The notes beneath the pieces were generated by a model. That model did no database searches. It saw only the letters and a list, made by a program, of their open reading frames with translations, and was not told where the DNA came from. 64,000 nt of DNA from an uncultured Tateyamaria sp. (GTDB lineage: Bacteria; Pseudomonadota; Alphaproteobacteria; Rhodobacterales; Rhodobacteraceae), in assembly GCF_947503705.1 (NCBI RefSeq), contig NZ_CANNES010000002.1, positions 62,001 to 126,000 of the forward strand. The letters run 5' to 3'. Each line of letters begins with the position of its first letter. Positions within the stretch are counted from its first letter, which is position 1. Position numbers and translations under genes: made by a program. Shown here one piece after another: positions 38,127 through 46,466 of this stretch.

Positions 38127-39132
38127 TCATATTTTGACAACGATTTTCCCCAAATGGCTGTTCTTTGCCATGTAAGCATAGGCTTGCGACACATCGTTGA
38201 GCGGGAAGATGCGATCGATGACAGGGTTCAGGTCACCCCTCGCCCAAAGCGGTGTCAAATACTCCACGGTTGCTTTGCGACGGTCCGGGTGATCCAGAAG
38301 GTGCCAGACAAGGTGAAATCCCCTGATTGTAATTCCCTTTGTCAGTATCGGATAGAACGGCAACTCCGGAACCTGGCCTGATTGAAAAGCCCATCAGCAC
38401 CATTGTCCCTTCAGCCGCCAAAGCGTCCGCCGCAGGTGCAATCATCTCTCCGATAACAGAATCGCAAACGAGGTCCACGCCCTTGCCCTTTGTGATCTCC
38501 GCGAGACGCTCGACCATATCCTCCTCTTGGGAAACGATCACGTGGTCCGCGCCTGCCTGCTTGAGGGCAGAGACCTTGAGACTTGTTCGCGTCGTTGCAA
38601 TGCTGCGGGCGCGCAGTTGCCTGAGGATCTGAAAGGCCGCAGTCCCAACGCTTGAGCTTGCGCCGGTTATCAATGCGGTTTTACCGGCGGCATTGGCCGT
38701 CATTTCGCCCGCTTGCACAATCATGCCATAGGCGGTGGCATAGGCCATCCAAAAGGCGGCGGCGTCCTCAAAACTGACACCGTCTGGGATCTGTTCCAAT
38801 GCGGCGGCGGGAACGTTGACAACCTCCGCCAGCGTTCCGTATTTTGCCCAATCCATCATCGGCAAGACACACACACGCTCACCTACAGCGTGGTTGCGCA
38901 CCTCGGGACCTACGGCAACGATTTCGCCTGCACCCTCGGCGCCCAACGGTGCTGCCGGAATAGGCGGCTCCACCAAGTACTGCCCGGCGAGATACAGTAG
39001 TTCGGCGCGGTTCAAACCTGCCGCGCGCATACGCACCTGAACCTCGCCCGCGCCGGGAGGGGAAATGTCGCGGTCCACCAGCTTGATCTGTTCCGGCCCA
39101 CCAAGGCTGTCGAATTGGGCAGTCATCGGCAT
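38127..39132 (-). pseudogene. Quinone oxidoreductase-like zinc-free MDR gene with a frameshift
   Basis: The 5' part encodes the MDR fold: PLGAEGAGEIVAVGPEV, then the cofactor segment KTALITGASSSVGTAAFQI and FEDAAAFWMAYATAY. After MGF the frame fails: it runs into unrelated residues, whereas the +1 frame gives PFYPILTKGITIRGFHLVW and ends GKIVVKI, the normal C-terminus. One extra base in the run of four A at 38385-38388 (plus strand) explains the break. No zinc ligands of alcohol dehydrogenases are evident. AAGGA lies seven bases before the ATG at 39132; an ATG at 39138 is possible. The gene is divergent from a LysR regulator. Either a pseudogene or a one-base sequence error. Confidence 0.8.
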
Positions 39133-39212
39133 TGTCATGTCCTTTTCAGCAAGTACTCCGCCGCACCCTATTGGTGCTAATTCGCTTGTTCACGCAGTAA
39201 ATTGGCATCAAT

Positions 39213-40130
39213 GTGGTGCAAAAATGCGAGGCGACTTTGGACTGGGAAGAGATCAAGACATTGCGTGCCGTTGTGCAGCACAAAACCGTGCGCGGCGCTG
39301 GGGATGCCCTTGGGATCCATCACACAACAGTGGGCCGCCGGATCGACTCGCTCGAAGCCTCACTTGGCACCAGCCTTTTCAATCGCACGCCGGACGGGCT
39401 ATTATTGACGTCAGCCGGAGAGCACCTTTTCGCAGTTGCCCAGACCTTTGGCGAGGCTTTGATAGAGGCCGAGCGTAGCATTGCTGGGCTGGATCACGAA
39501 CTGGCAGGTGCGCTTTCGGTCACGATGCCCGAACCCCTGCTCAACACTCTCTTTGTGCCAGAGCTGCCCCAGTTCGTCGAACACTTTGCGTCTGTGGAAC
39601 TGCGTTTTGATACGTCTCTTTCGATCCGGGACGTGGCCCGCCGCGAGGCGGATTTCGCAGTCAGATTGGACAATAACCCGCCTGACACTTTGGTGGGAAA
39701 GCGGCTCTTCGCCTATAACGAGGCTGTGTATGCGACGCCGGAATACCTTCGACGTGATCCGAAATCCTATCGGTGGCTGGGTTGGGGATCGGCAACGCAG
39801 GGGGCGCCAGAATGGGTGCGCACTTCCGAGTTTCCGGACAACTCGGTGTGGGGCGTTTTCCCGACAATCCCATCGCAGCATGCTGCCGCGCAAGCGGGGC
39901 TTGGCCTGGCGATCCTGCCTTGCCTGTTTGGGGATGCGGATCCGGGATTGTGCCGCGCGGGGCGCAGGGCACCGGTGAAGAGTCGCGACATCTGGCTGTT
40001 GACTCACAATGACCTGCGCCGCACGGCGCGGGTCCAAGCCTTTATGCGGTTCGCCGAAGATATCTTGCGACGGAACGAGGCACGCCTCTTGGGTGAACTA
40101 CCGACTAATCTGCAAAAACGCACCGCTTAG
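39213..40130 (+). CDS. LysR-family regulator
   Basis: This roughly 300-residue regulator has the winged helix VRGAGDALGIHHTTVGRRIDSLE followed by LGTSLFNR and a LysR effector half (ALSVTMPEPLLNTLFVPELP). HHTTVGRRI is the form seen in a LysR subgroup often divergent from oxidoreductases. The start is uncertain: GTG at 39213 or 39216, or a TTG at 39237 that follows GAGG and would give LDWEEIKTLRAVV, the usual family beginning. It is 80 bases from the divergent MDR gene, its probable target. Confidence 0.82.
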   Translation: MVQKCEATLDWEEIKTLRAVVQHKTVRGAGDALGIHHTTVGRRIDSLEASLGTSLFNRTPDGLLLTSAGEHLFAVAQTFGEALIEAERSIAGLDHELAGALSVTMPEPLLNTLFVPELPQFVEHFASVELRFDTSLSIRDVARREADFAVRLDNNPPDTLVGKRLFAYNEAVYATPEYLRRDPKSYRWLGWGSATQGAPEWVRTSEFPDNSVWGVFPTIPSQHAAAQAGLGLAILPCLFGDADPGLCRAGRRAPVKSRDIWLLTHNDLRRTARVQAFMRFAEDILRRNEARLLGELPTNLQKRTA

Positions 40131-40209
40131 CTGAAAATACACTACGTGATGCCGCGATTTTGCGATGCTACTTCTGAACCTAAGCGAAATTGCCGGTTCG
40201 GAATGCACC

Positions 40210-41154
40210 ATGCTCGACAGATCAATAGACGTACACTCCCGCATCAAAGAACTGGGGCTTGAGGAAGAGTACCCGTTTGCTTCCAACTTCGCACAAACAG
40301 CGATGGGCCAAATGCACTATCTCGATGAAGGCGAGATAAGTAACCGTTCGACCGTTCTCGCCCTTCACGGCAACCCCTCTTGGTCGTTTCTTTACCGCGC
40401 CCTTGTCAAAGGCCTGTCGGGTCAGAGGCGCGTTGTCGCCAATGATCACATTGGCTTTGGGTTGTCGGACAAACCGAAAGATGAAGCCGCCTATACGCTA
40501 AAGGCCCATATCGGCAACCTTGAAGCACTGGTCCTCAAGCTCGACCTGACGAACATCACATTGGTCATGCAGGATTGGGGCGGGCCTATTGGCTTGGGCG
40601 TTGCGGCGCGGCATCCAGATCGGATCCGCGCGCTGGTTGTGATGAACACATTCGGTTTCTACCCGCCAGTCGACGGGATGGACCCCGAAAGGCTGAAACT
40701 GCCGCCACCGCTTTTGATGATGCGTTCACGGGGGCTGGGCGACTTCATGGTCCGCCGCTTGGGCTTTTTCGAGCGGCAAGTCATGACGATGGCCACGGCG
40801 AACAAACAAACAAGGGCAGCAAAGCGCGCCTATCGAGACATCTTTCGCAACCCGGCCGAGCGAGCGGGTGTCATGGCCTTTCCGCGCATGATCCCGACCA
40901 GTACGGCCCACCCGGCGGCAAAGATACTGCTGCAAGAGACCGGCCCATTTGTCGAACAGTTTCAAGGCCCCGCCCAAATCTTCTGGGGGCTGAAGGATCC
41001 GTTGATCCCGATCGGCGCACTGGCGGCATGGAAAAAACGTCTACCCCAAGCGGACGTCACCACGTTCGAGTCCGCCCGTCACTATCTGCAAGACGATGAG
41101 CCGGAAGCGCTGGTGCGCGGGCTAGAGACATTTCTGCAAACCAGGGTCGATTGA
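40210..41154 (+). CDS. Alpha/beta hydrolase, haloalkane dehalogenase-like
   Basis: This 314-residue hydrolase has the HGNPSWSFLYR oxyanion/halide loop (residues 53-63), an aspartate nucleophile Asp122 in MQDWGGPIG, acid Asp263 in LKDPLIP and His291 in ARHYLQDDEPE. Asp followed by Trp and the Asn in HGN are haloalkane dehalogenase hallmarks; the acid after strand 7 fits subfamilies I or III. A related epoxide hydrolase or C-C hydrolase role is less likely. The ATG at 40210 gives the normal N-terminus; an ATG at 40165 adds 15 unconvincing residues. The next gene is a second, differently built member of the family. Confidence 0.78.
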   Translation: MLDRSIDVHSRIKELGLEEEYPFASNFAQTAMGQMHYLDEGEISNRSTVLALHGNPSWSFLYRALVKGLSGQRRVVANDHIGFGLSDKPKDEAAYTLKAHIGNLEALVLKLDLTNITLVMQDWGGPIGLGVAARHPDRIRALVVMNTFGFYPPVDGMDPERLKLPPPLLMMRSRGLGDFMVRRLGFFERQVMTMATANKQTRAAKRAYRDIFRNPAERAGVMAFPRMIPTSTAHPAAKILLQETGPFVEQFQGPAQIFWGLKDPLIPIGALAAWKKRLPQADVTTFESARHYLQDDEPEALVRGLETFLQTRVD

Positions 41155-41184
41155 CCCACCAATCCCAAACCAACCGAGGTGAAA

Positions 41185-42180
41185 ATGAAACTTTCCAGAC
41201 GCATTATGTTGCAGGGCTCCGCAGCAGTCCTCGCTTTAGTCGCTGCAGGCCCGGTTCCAGCACAGGGGTTCGTGCCCTCCGCCGCAATGCCATTTGAAAA
41301 GAAGTATGTCGACGTAAACGGGTCCCGAATGGCCTATGTCGATGAAGGCACAGGACCTGTCGTGCTGTTTCTGCATGGCAATCCGACATCGTCCTACTTG
41401 TGGCGCAACATCATTCCCTTCGTTCTTGATGGCGATACCGAGACCGCCTCGGACTACCGCGCTATTGCACCCGACCTGATCGGCATGGGCGATAGCGACA
41501 AACCCGACATCGACTACACCTTTGCGGATCACGCGGCGTACCTGGACGGATTTATCGCTGCATTGGGGCTTGAGGACATCACCCTCGTGATTCACGATTG
41601 GGGGTCTGTTCTGGGTATGCGTTATGCGCGTTTGAACGAAGGCAACGTGCAAGCGGTGGCCTTCATGGAAGCTGGGATACCACCTGCACTTCCCGCACCC
41701 AGCCTTGAGGCCATGGGAGAGCCAAGCGCTTCGCTCTTTGGCATGCTTCGGTCTCCTGCCGGGGAAGCCGCCGTTTTACAGGGTAATTTCTTCGTCGAAG
41801 AGGTGTTGGGCAAGATGGCCGTCGCCACTCCACTGTCACAAGAGGTGTTGGATCATTACCGCGCGCCCTTCCCCACGCCGGAAAGCCGCAAACCTACATT
41901 GGCCTGGCCCCGCCAGGTGCCCATCGCAGGCGAGCCTGCCGACACCGCTGCCGTCATCACTGCCAATGGCGAATGGCTCTATTCCAACGAGTTGCCAAAA
42001 CTGATGCTGCATGTCGCCCCGGGAGCGCTTATGCCGCCGCCTGTCGTGGAATACGTCAAGGCCAATGCATCCAACCTCGAAGATGTTTTCCTCGGGCCGG
42101 GCATACATTTTATTCAGGAAGATCACCCCGAAGCCATAGGACGTGCCTTGCGCGACTGGCTTGACCGTTTGCCCGGCTGA
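41185..42180 (+). CDS. Exported haloalkane dehalogenase-like hydrolase (subfamily II features)
   Basis: This 331-residue protein opens with a possible Tat signal (SRRIMLQGSAAVLALVAAG, residues 4-22) and AQG before the mature part. The hydrolase core shows HGNPTSSYLWRNIIP (residues 64-78), nucleophile Asp138 in VIHDWGSVLG, Glu162 in AFMEAGIPP where subfamily II enzymes carry their acid, and His308 in GPGIHFIQEDHPE. This is the DhaA/LinB arrangement. Export of such an enzyme is uncommon. The ATG at 41185 follows GAGGTG; the GTG at 41179 is less likely. It is 30 bases after the first dehalogenase-like gene, so both probably share a transcript. Confidence 0.78.
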   Translation: MKLSRRIMLQGSAAVLALVAAGPVPAQGFVPSAAMPFEKKYVDVNGSRMAYVDEGTGPVVLFLHGNPTSSYLWRNIIPFVLDGDTETASDYRAIAPDLIGMGDSDKPDIDYTFADHAAYLDGFIAALGLEDITLVIHDWGSVLGMRYARLNEGNVQAVAFMEAGIPPALPAPSLEAMGEPSASLFGMLRSPAGEAAVLQGNFFVEEVLGKMAVATPLSQEVLDHYRAPFPTPESRKPTLAWPRQVPIAGEPADTAAVITANGEWLYSNELPKLMLHVAPGALMPPPVVEYVKANASNLEDVFLGPGIHFIQEDHPEAIGRALRDWLDRLPG

Positions 42181-42191
42181 GGAGTGGAACA

Positions 42192-42539
42192 ATGGACACG
42201 CGCGCCCCGACATTCGTGGTCACACAGTTGAACATGACGGACATGACCCGCCATCAAGCGGAATATGCCGACCCGCTCAACGCGATCAACGACCGGCACG
42301 GCGTCGAGACAGCTATCGCCACACTGATAAAGCCTGCGAAGGAAGGAAAGGTTGCAGCCAATTTGATCGCCGTCCTGCACTCTCCTTAGCAAATCACAGT
42401 TGAGGCTTGGCACGGCGAACCTGACGACCAAGTACTGATCAATCTGCGCCAATCGGCATCTGACGCCCAAACCCCATCTCTCATCACCCTGAACCGGATG
42501 GCCCAAGCCAATCAAACGACAGAAAGACAAGACCGATGA
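42192..42539 (+). pseudogene. DUF1330-like small protein gene interrupted by an in-frame TAG
   Basis: Behind a good ribosome site (GAGGAGTGGAACA) the frame from ATG 42192 encodes 65 residues up to TAG at 42387-42389, then continues in the same frame to a TGA at 42537-42539 that overlaps the next start as ATGA. Both parts look like one alpha/beta-barrel protein of the DUF1330 type: FVVTQLNMTDMTRHQAEYAD in front, and AVLHSP, stop, QITVEAWHGEPDDQVLINLR behind. A single base change to TAG would explain the break. The family call is tentative. Decay, sequence error or readthrough are all possible. Confidence 0.6.
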
Positions 42540-42934
42540 CATTCGAAATTGCACTGATCGGATTTGCCCTCGTGACCATGACGGCACTGACAATCGAGAT
42601 CGTTTACGCCTATGTCACCCAAGGGTTCAGCTATGGGTTTTCCTCTAACCGTCCCGTGATCGAGCGGAGTGCCTTGGGCCTGCGCCTTCAGCGTGCTTAC
42701 CAAAACCAGATTGAGTCGGCGGCCTATATCGTACCGGTTCTTTCAGGTGCTGCCCTGCTTGGGGTGACCGGCGAAGGGCCCGCACTTGCTGCCGCCATCA
42801 TCGTATTCGGACGCGCGGCATTCGTCTTGCTTTACTATACCGGCATTCCTTTCATCCGCATTCTTGGCTTCTCCTGCGGCTCTCTCGGATCGCTGTATTT
42901 GTCGGTACAGTGCTTGTTTTTGCTGGCGGCCTGA
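42536..42934 (+). CDS. MAPEG-family membrane protein
   Basis: This 132-residue protein has four hydrophobic helices and the MAPEG pattern: RAYQNQIESAAYIVPVL in the loop after helix 1 and GRAAFVLLYYTGIPFIRILGF in helices 3-4. MAPEG proteins are membrane glutathione-linked enzymes or their relatives; activity here is unproven. The start overlaps the previous frame's stop by ATGA, which supports that frame having been a real gene. It ends 69 bases before a convergent LysR gene. Confidence 0.85.
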   Translation: MTFEIALIGFALVTMTALTIEIVYAYVTQGFSYGFSSNRPVIERSALGLRLQRAYQNQIESAAYIVPVLSGAALLGVTGEGPALAAAIIVFGRAAFVLLYYTGIPFIRILGFSCGSLGSLYLSVQCLFLLAA

Positions 42935-43003
42935 CCTCTTACGAACGATAGCCGTTTAGTCTGTGACCAGCCTGGGTTGCCCTTGAAAAAGCCGACAGAT
43001 TGG

Positions 43004-43921
43004 TCACGATCTTGCAACAAGGCTCGCCCATCTGTCCTTCGCAAGTTCCCTTGCGAGGTGATCAAAAGTAAGCCGGATGCGTCGGCTCGTTTGAATTTCG
43101 CGATGCGTGACCAGCCATGTCTGCATGCTGAAGGCTGGGGCGTCGGGCAGGATTCGGCGCAGGCCAAGGCGACCCTCGGCAACGATTGTCGGAAGGAATG
43201 CGATACCTGCACCATCACGTACCAGTTCATACATCGTACTGCCGTTTGACGTCGTGATGCCGAAGTTCTTTTTCGTAACAGGAATGCCCATTGCGGCGAT
43301 CTGCGGAACCAGACGTTCTGGTGATTGATAGCCGATAAAATTGGCATCAGCGAAATGAGCAAGCGCTGTCGCGGGGCCCAGTTCGTCAAGATACGATTGT
43401 GAGGCAAAGAGCGAAATTTCGATGTCTGCAATCCGTTTGGCGATCAAGTCTGGTTGTTCGGGGCGCACATGACGAATGGCGATATCAGCATCGCGTCTCG
43501 TCAGGTCGGACATCTCGTTTGAGGGGACAAGCTCGACGCTGATGCCTGGATGGGCGCTGCGCAATGAGATCAGGCAACGCGGCAAAGCATAGGCCGCCAT
43601 CGCGTCACTTGATGTGATGCGCACCGTGCCTTCGATGGTTTGGCTTTGACCTGTCGCAACGCGCGAAATTTGCGTTGCCGCGTCCGCCATGTGTCGAACA
43701 TGCGCCAAAAGCTCGGTACCGGCCTCAGTGATCTGCATCACACGAGGACCGCGTTCAAAAAGAGTCAGGTCAAGCGCGTCTTCCAACGCCGATATCTGTC
43801 GGCTGAGCGTCGGCTGCGTCTGTTGCAACGCGCGCGCTGCACCCGACAAGGAGCCTTGTTCGACCACTGCGAGGAAGGCGCGAATATGGTTCCAATCGAA
43901 AGAGATCGCATCCCAGTTCAT
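43004..43921 (-). CDS. LysR-family regulator
   Basis: This 305-residue regulator has the winged helix GSLSGAARALQQTQPTLSRQIS followed by LTLFERG, and an effector half beginning GTVRITSSDAMAAYALP, a form common in regulators next to small membrane proteins or oxidoreductases. I use the ATG at 43921 (MNWDAISFDWNHI); the frame is open to 43999 but the extra residues are not family-like. It is divergent from the DUF6326 gene 92 bases away. Confidence 0.85.
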   Translation of the reverse strand: MNWDAISFDWNHIRAFLAVVEQGSLSGAARALQQTQPTLSRQISALEDALDLTLFERGPRVMQITEAGTELLAHVRHMADAATQISRVATGQSQTIEGTVRITSSDAMAAYALPRCLISLRSAHPGISVELVPSNEMSDLTRRDADIAIRHVRPEQPDLIAKRIADIEISLFASQSYLDELGPATALAHFADANFIGYQSPERLVPQIAAMGIPVTKKNFGITTSNGSTMYELVRDGAGIAFLPTIVAEGRLGLRRILPDAPAFSMQTWLVTHREIQTSRRIRLTFDHLARELAKDRWASLVARS

Positions 43922-44013
43922 GGATTTTTGTATAGATGTTATCCGAAAATCGTCAATTCCATTCAAGTTTCGAATAGCGGAAATACCCGGTCGACCCAAT
44001 TCTGGAGAGGCAT

Positions 44014-44448
44014 ATGTTAACCCGCCGAGAAACCAATGACCTTAGGCCAACCCTGTCGCTGCTTTGGTTGTTCGCCATTTTGAACATGGTTTTTCGCGAC
44101 ATCCACGAATTCACCATGGCTGACACGATCAATGAAGTGTTGTCTGGAACCGTAAACGGAAACCCGATGTCCGAGACAGTCTTGCTGTTTGGTGCGTTCG
44201 CAGTCGAATTGCTGCTGCTAGGTTTCCTGTTGTCGGCTGTTTTGCCGAAGCGGTGGGCGCGCGGTCTCAACCTCGTTCTTGTACCGCTGGCGGTTGCGGG
44301 CGTGTTCTCCATGCCCCCGGCCGACCCTGACGACCTGTTTTTCGCGCTGGTGGAGTTGTGCGCGTTTGTCACGGCTTTCGTTTTGGCCTGGCGTTGGACA
44401 CCCGATGCACAGTCGCACGAAGATTTTGGAAACCAGAATGCGACATGA
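44014..44448 (+). CDS. DUF6326-like four-helix membrane protein
   Basis: This 144-residue protein has four hydrophobic segments and the early motif LSLLWLFAILNMVFRDIHEF followed by a loop with GTVNGNPMSETVLL, which I recognise as the DUF6326 pattern. No function is known for that family. It is divergent from a LysR gene and overlaps the following methyltransferase by 11 bases. The C-terminal tail (about 20 residues) is polar and cytoplasmic. Confidence 0.75.
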   Translation: MLTRRETNDLRPTLSLLWLFAILNMVFRDIHEFTMADTINEVLSGTVNGNPMSETVLLFGAFAVELLLLGFLLSAVLPKRWARGLNLVLVPLAVAGVFSMPPADPDDLFFALVELCAFVTAFVLAWRWTPDAQSHEDFGNQNAT

Positions 44449-45193
44449 CAGTGCAACACCTGAGAAGGATATGACGCCTTCCTACTCAATTCCCGTGTTT
44501 TCCCGATCTCTCGGCAGCTGGCGTCTTTCCGTCGAGCGGAGCGCATTTGATCAAGGTGTGCTTGCCGCGCATTACGATAAGAAGTCGGAGCAGTGGCAAA
44601 ACATCGTCGATCGCTATGGTTTTGTGCCAGCCTACCAAGGGCTCATCCAGGGGGTCATGTGCCACCCACACTATCGCCAACATGCCTCCTCGTTGCGCGT
44701 TCTTGATGCAGGGGTCGGAACAGGCGCGATGTCGGCGGCCTTTCGCGAGCATATGGATGGCCATTTGGTCCTAGACGCGGTCGACATCTCCCAGGCCATG
44801 CTGCAACAGGCACAGCAACGCCTGCGCCATCCAAAAACAACGCTGAACCTTAGACGCGCAAACCTTGCAAACCTGCCTTACGCCGACAGCTCATTCGACG
44901 TTGTTCTCGCCGCCCATGTCATCGAGCATCTGCCCGATCCCAAGGTTGCTTTGGCCGAGTTGTACCGCGTTTTGAAACCCGGTGGCATCCTGATCGGCAG
45001 CATCACGCGGACATCGCTCTTTGGAGCGTTAGTTCAAATGTTGTGGCGAACACATCGCGTTTCATCGTCCGTTGCGCTGAACTGGTTGAACGCCTGTGGG
45101 CTACAGGCGACCAGGATCATTCCGTACAGAACGGACAGTCCCGCAAGCAGGCTCAGCCTCGGTTGCGTCGGTCGAAAGCCAAGCTTCACGTAG
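44438..45193 (+). CDS. SAM-dependent methyltransferase (class I)
   Basis: This about 251-residue enzyme has motif I VLDAGVGTGAMSAAF, the acidic turn VDISQAMLQQA, and the later motifs SFDVVLAAHVIEHLPDP and LYRVLKPGGILIGSI of the UbiE/methyltransferase 11 group. The N-terminal 60 residues are a likely substrate cap. The ATG at 44438 overlaps the DUF6326 gene; an ATG at 44471 after GAGAAGG is an equal alternative. Substrate is unknown. Together with the preceding membrane protein it forms a two-gene operon. Confidence 0.82.
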   Translation: MRHDSATPEKDMTPSYSIPVFSRSLGSWRLSVERSAFDQGVLAAHYDKKSEQWQNIVDRYGFVPAYQGLIQGVMCHPHYRQHASSLRVLDAGVGTGAMSAAFREHMDGHLVLDAVDISQAMLQQAQQRLRHPKTTLNLRRANLANLPYADSSFDVVLAAHVIEHLPDPKVALAELYRVLKPGGILIGSITRTSLFGALVQMLWRTHRVSSSVALNWLNACGLQATRIIPYRTDSPASRLSLGCVGRKPSFT

Positions 45194-45386
45194 TGCATTT
45201 CAGATGCCATAGGTCATCGCGGGTTTCCATTTTGATCGTCTTCGTTAACGCGGTTGTCCGATCAACGGTCGTTCGCAACCGTGATACACCTTTACACGAA
45301 TTTGCATGAGGGTGACGCGCGGGTGCTTCTGTTGCCTGACCTGCAGTATTGGCTTACGCAAAGCGCAATCAAAAAGGACTGCGCAA

Positions 45387-46466
45387 GTGTCAAAGAACAG
45401 CTGGAAAATTGCCGTCATCCCCGGCGACGGGATCGGAACAGAGACAACGCCAGAAGGCATTCGAGTTCTGGAGGCTGCCTCGAAACGCTTCGATCTGGGG
45501 TTTGACTTTGCCGATCACGACTTTGCCAGCGCTGATTATTACGCAAAACACGGACAGATGATGCCCGATGATTGGAAAGATCATTTGACGGGCAGTGATG
45601 CCCTGTTTTTCGGGGCCGTTGGTTGGCCCGAGGTTGTGCCCGATCACGTCTCGCTCTGGGGCTCGCTCATTCAGTTCCGCCGCGAATTTGATCAATATGT
45701 CAGCCTGCGGCCAGCCCGCGCCATGCCCGGGGTGCCGCTGCCGTTGGCGGGTCGCGCGCCCGGTGACATCGACATGATGATCGTGCGCGAGAACACCGAG
45801 GGCGAATATTCGTCCATCGGGGGCAAGATGTTCCCCGGCACAGATCGAGAAATCGTGCTGCAAGAAACCGTCATGACTCGCGTCGGCGTCGATCGCATCC
45901 TGAAATACGCCTTTGATCTGGCGGCAAAGCGCGGCAAGCATCTGACGTCAGCGACAAAATCCAACGGGATTTCGATCACGATGCCCTATTGGGATGAGCG
46001 AGTGGTTGAGATGGCAGCGCACTATCCGGATGTCAAAGTCGATAAGTATCACATTGATATTCTAACGGCACAGTTCGTCCTTCATCCGGACTGGTTTGAC
46101 GTCGTTGTGGCCTCCAACCTCTTTGGCGACATCCTGTCCGACCTTGGCCCCGCCTGCACGGGCACCATCGGGATTGCCCCGTCGGGCAACATCAACCCGG
46201 AAGGCAAATTCCCTTCCCTGTTCGAGCCTGTCCATGGCTCCGCCCCGGATATCGCCGGTAAAGGTATCGCCAACCCGGTCGGGCAGATCTGGGCTGCGGC
46301 CATGATGCTGGAGCACTTGGGCGCGCAAGAGGCCAGCACCTCGATTATTGCCGCCATTGAACGGGTGTTGTCGGAGGAAGCTTTGCGCACGCCGGACCTT
46401 GGCGGCCCTGCCGACACCAAAACGTGCGGCGCGGCCATTGCGGACGCCGTGTCGGAAGGCTCTTAA
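45387..46466 (+). CDS. Tartrate dehydrogenase / D-malate dehydrogenase-like decarboxylating enzyme
   Basis: This 359-residue protein belongs to the isocitrate/isopropylmalate dehydrogenase family. It starts KIAVIPGDGIG, has VRENTEGEYSSIGGK near residue 135, the metal and hydroxyacid site SNLFGDILSDLG and the NAD loop EPVHGSAPDIAGKGIANP. GAVGWP and the ENTEGEY form point to the tartrate dehydrogenase (TtuC)/D-malate group instead of LeuB. I use the GTG at 45387, eight bases after AAGGAC. The following hydrolase starts immediately after its stop. It would oxidise and decarboxylate a 2-hydroxydicarboxylate in the cytoplasm. Confidence 0.88.
   Translation: MSKNSWKIAVIPGDGIGTETTPEGIRVLEAASKRFDLGFDFADHDFASADYYAKHGQMMPDDWKDHLTGSDALFFGAVGWPEVVPDHVSLWGSLIQFRREFDQYVSLRPARAMPGVPLPLAGRAPGDIDMMIVRENTEGEYSSIGGKMFPGTDREIVLQETVMTRVGVDRILKYAFDLAAKRGKHLTSATKSNGISITMPYWDERVVEMAAHYPDVKVDKYHIDILTAQFVLHPDWFDVVVASNLFGDILSDLGPACTGTIGIAPSGNINPEGKFPSLFEPVHGSAPDIAGKGIANPVGQIWAAAMMLEHLGAQEASTSIIAAIERVLSEEALRTPDLGGPADTKTCGAAIADAVSEGS

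Noticed and set aside
42387-42389. TAG as a pyrrolysine codon
   Set aside because: No pyl genes in the window, and the MttB-like gene here lacks an in-frame TAG; a point mutation is simpler.
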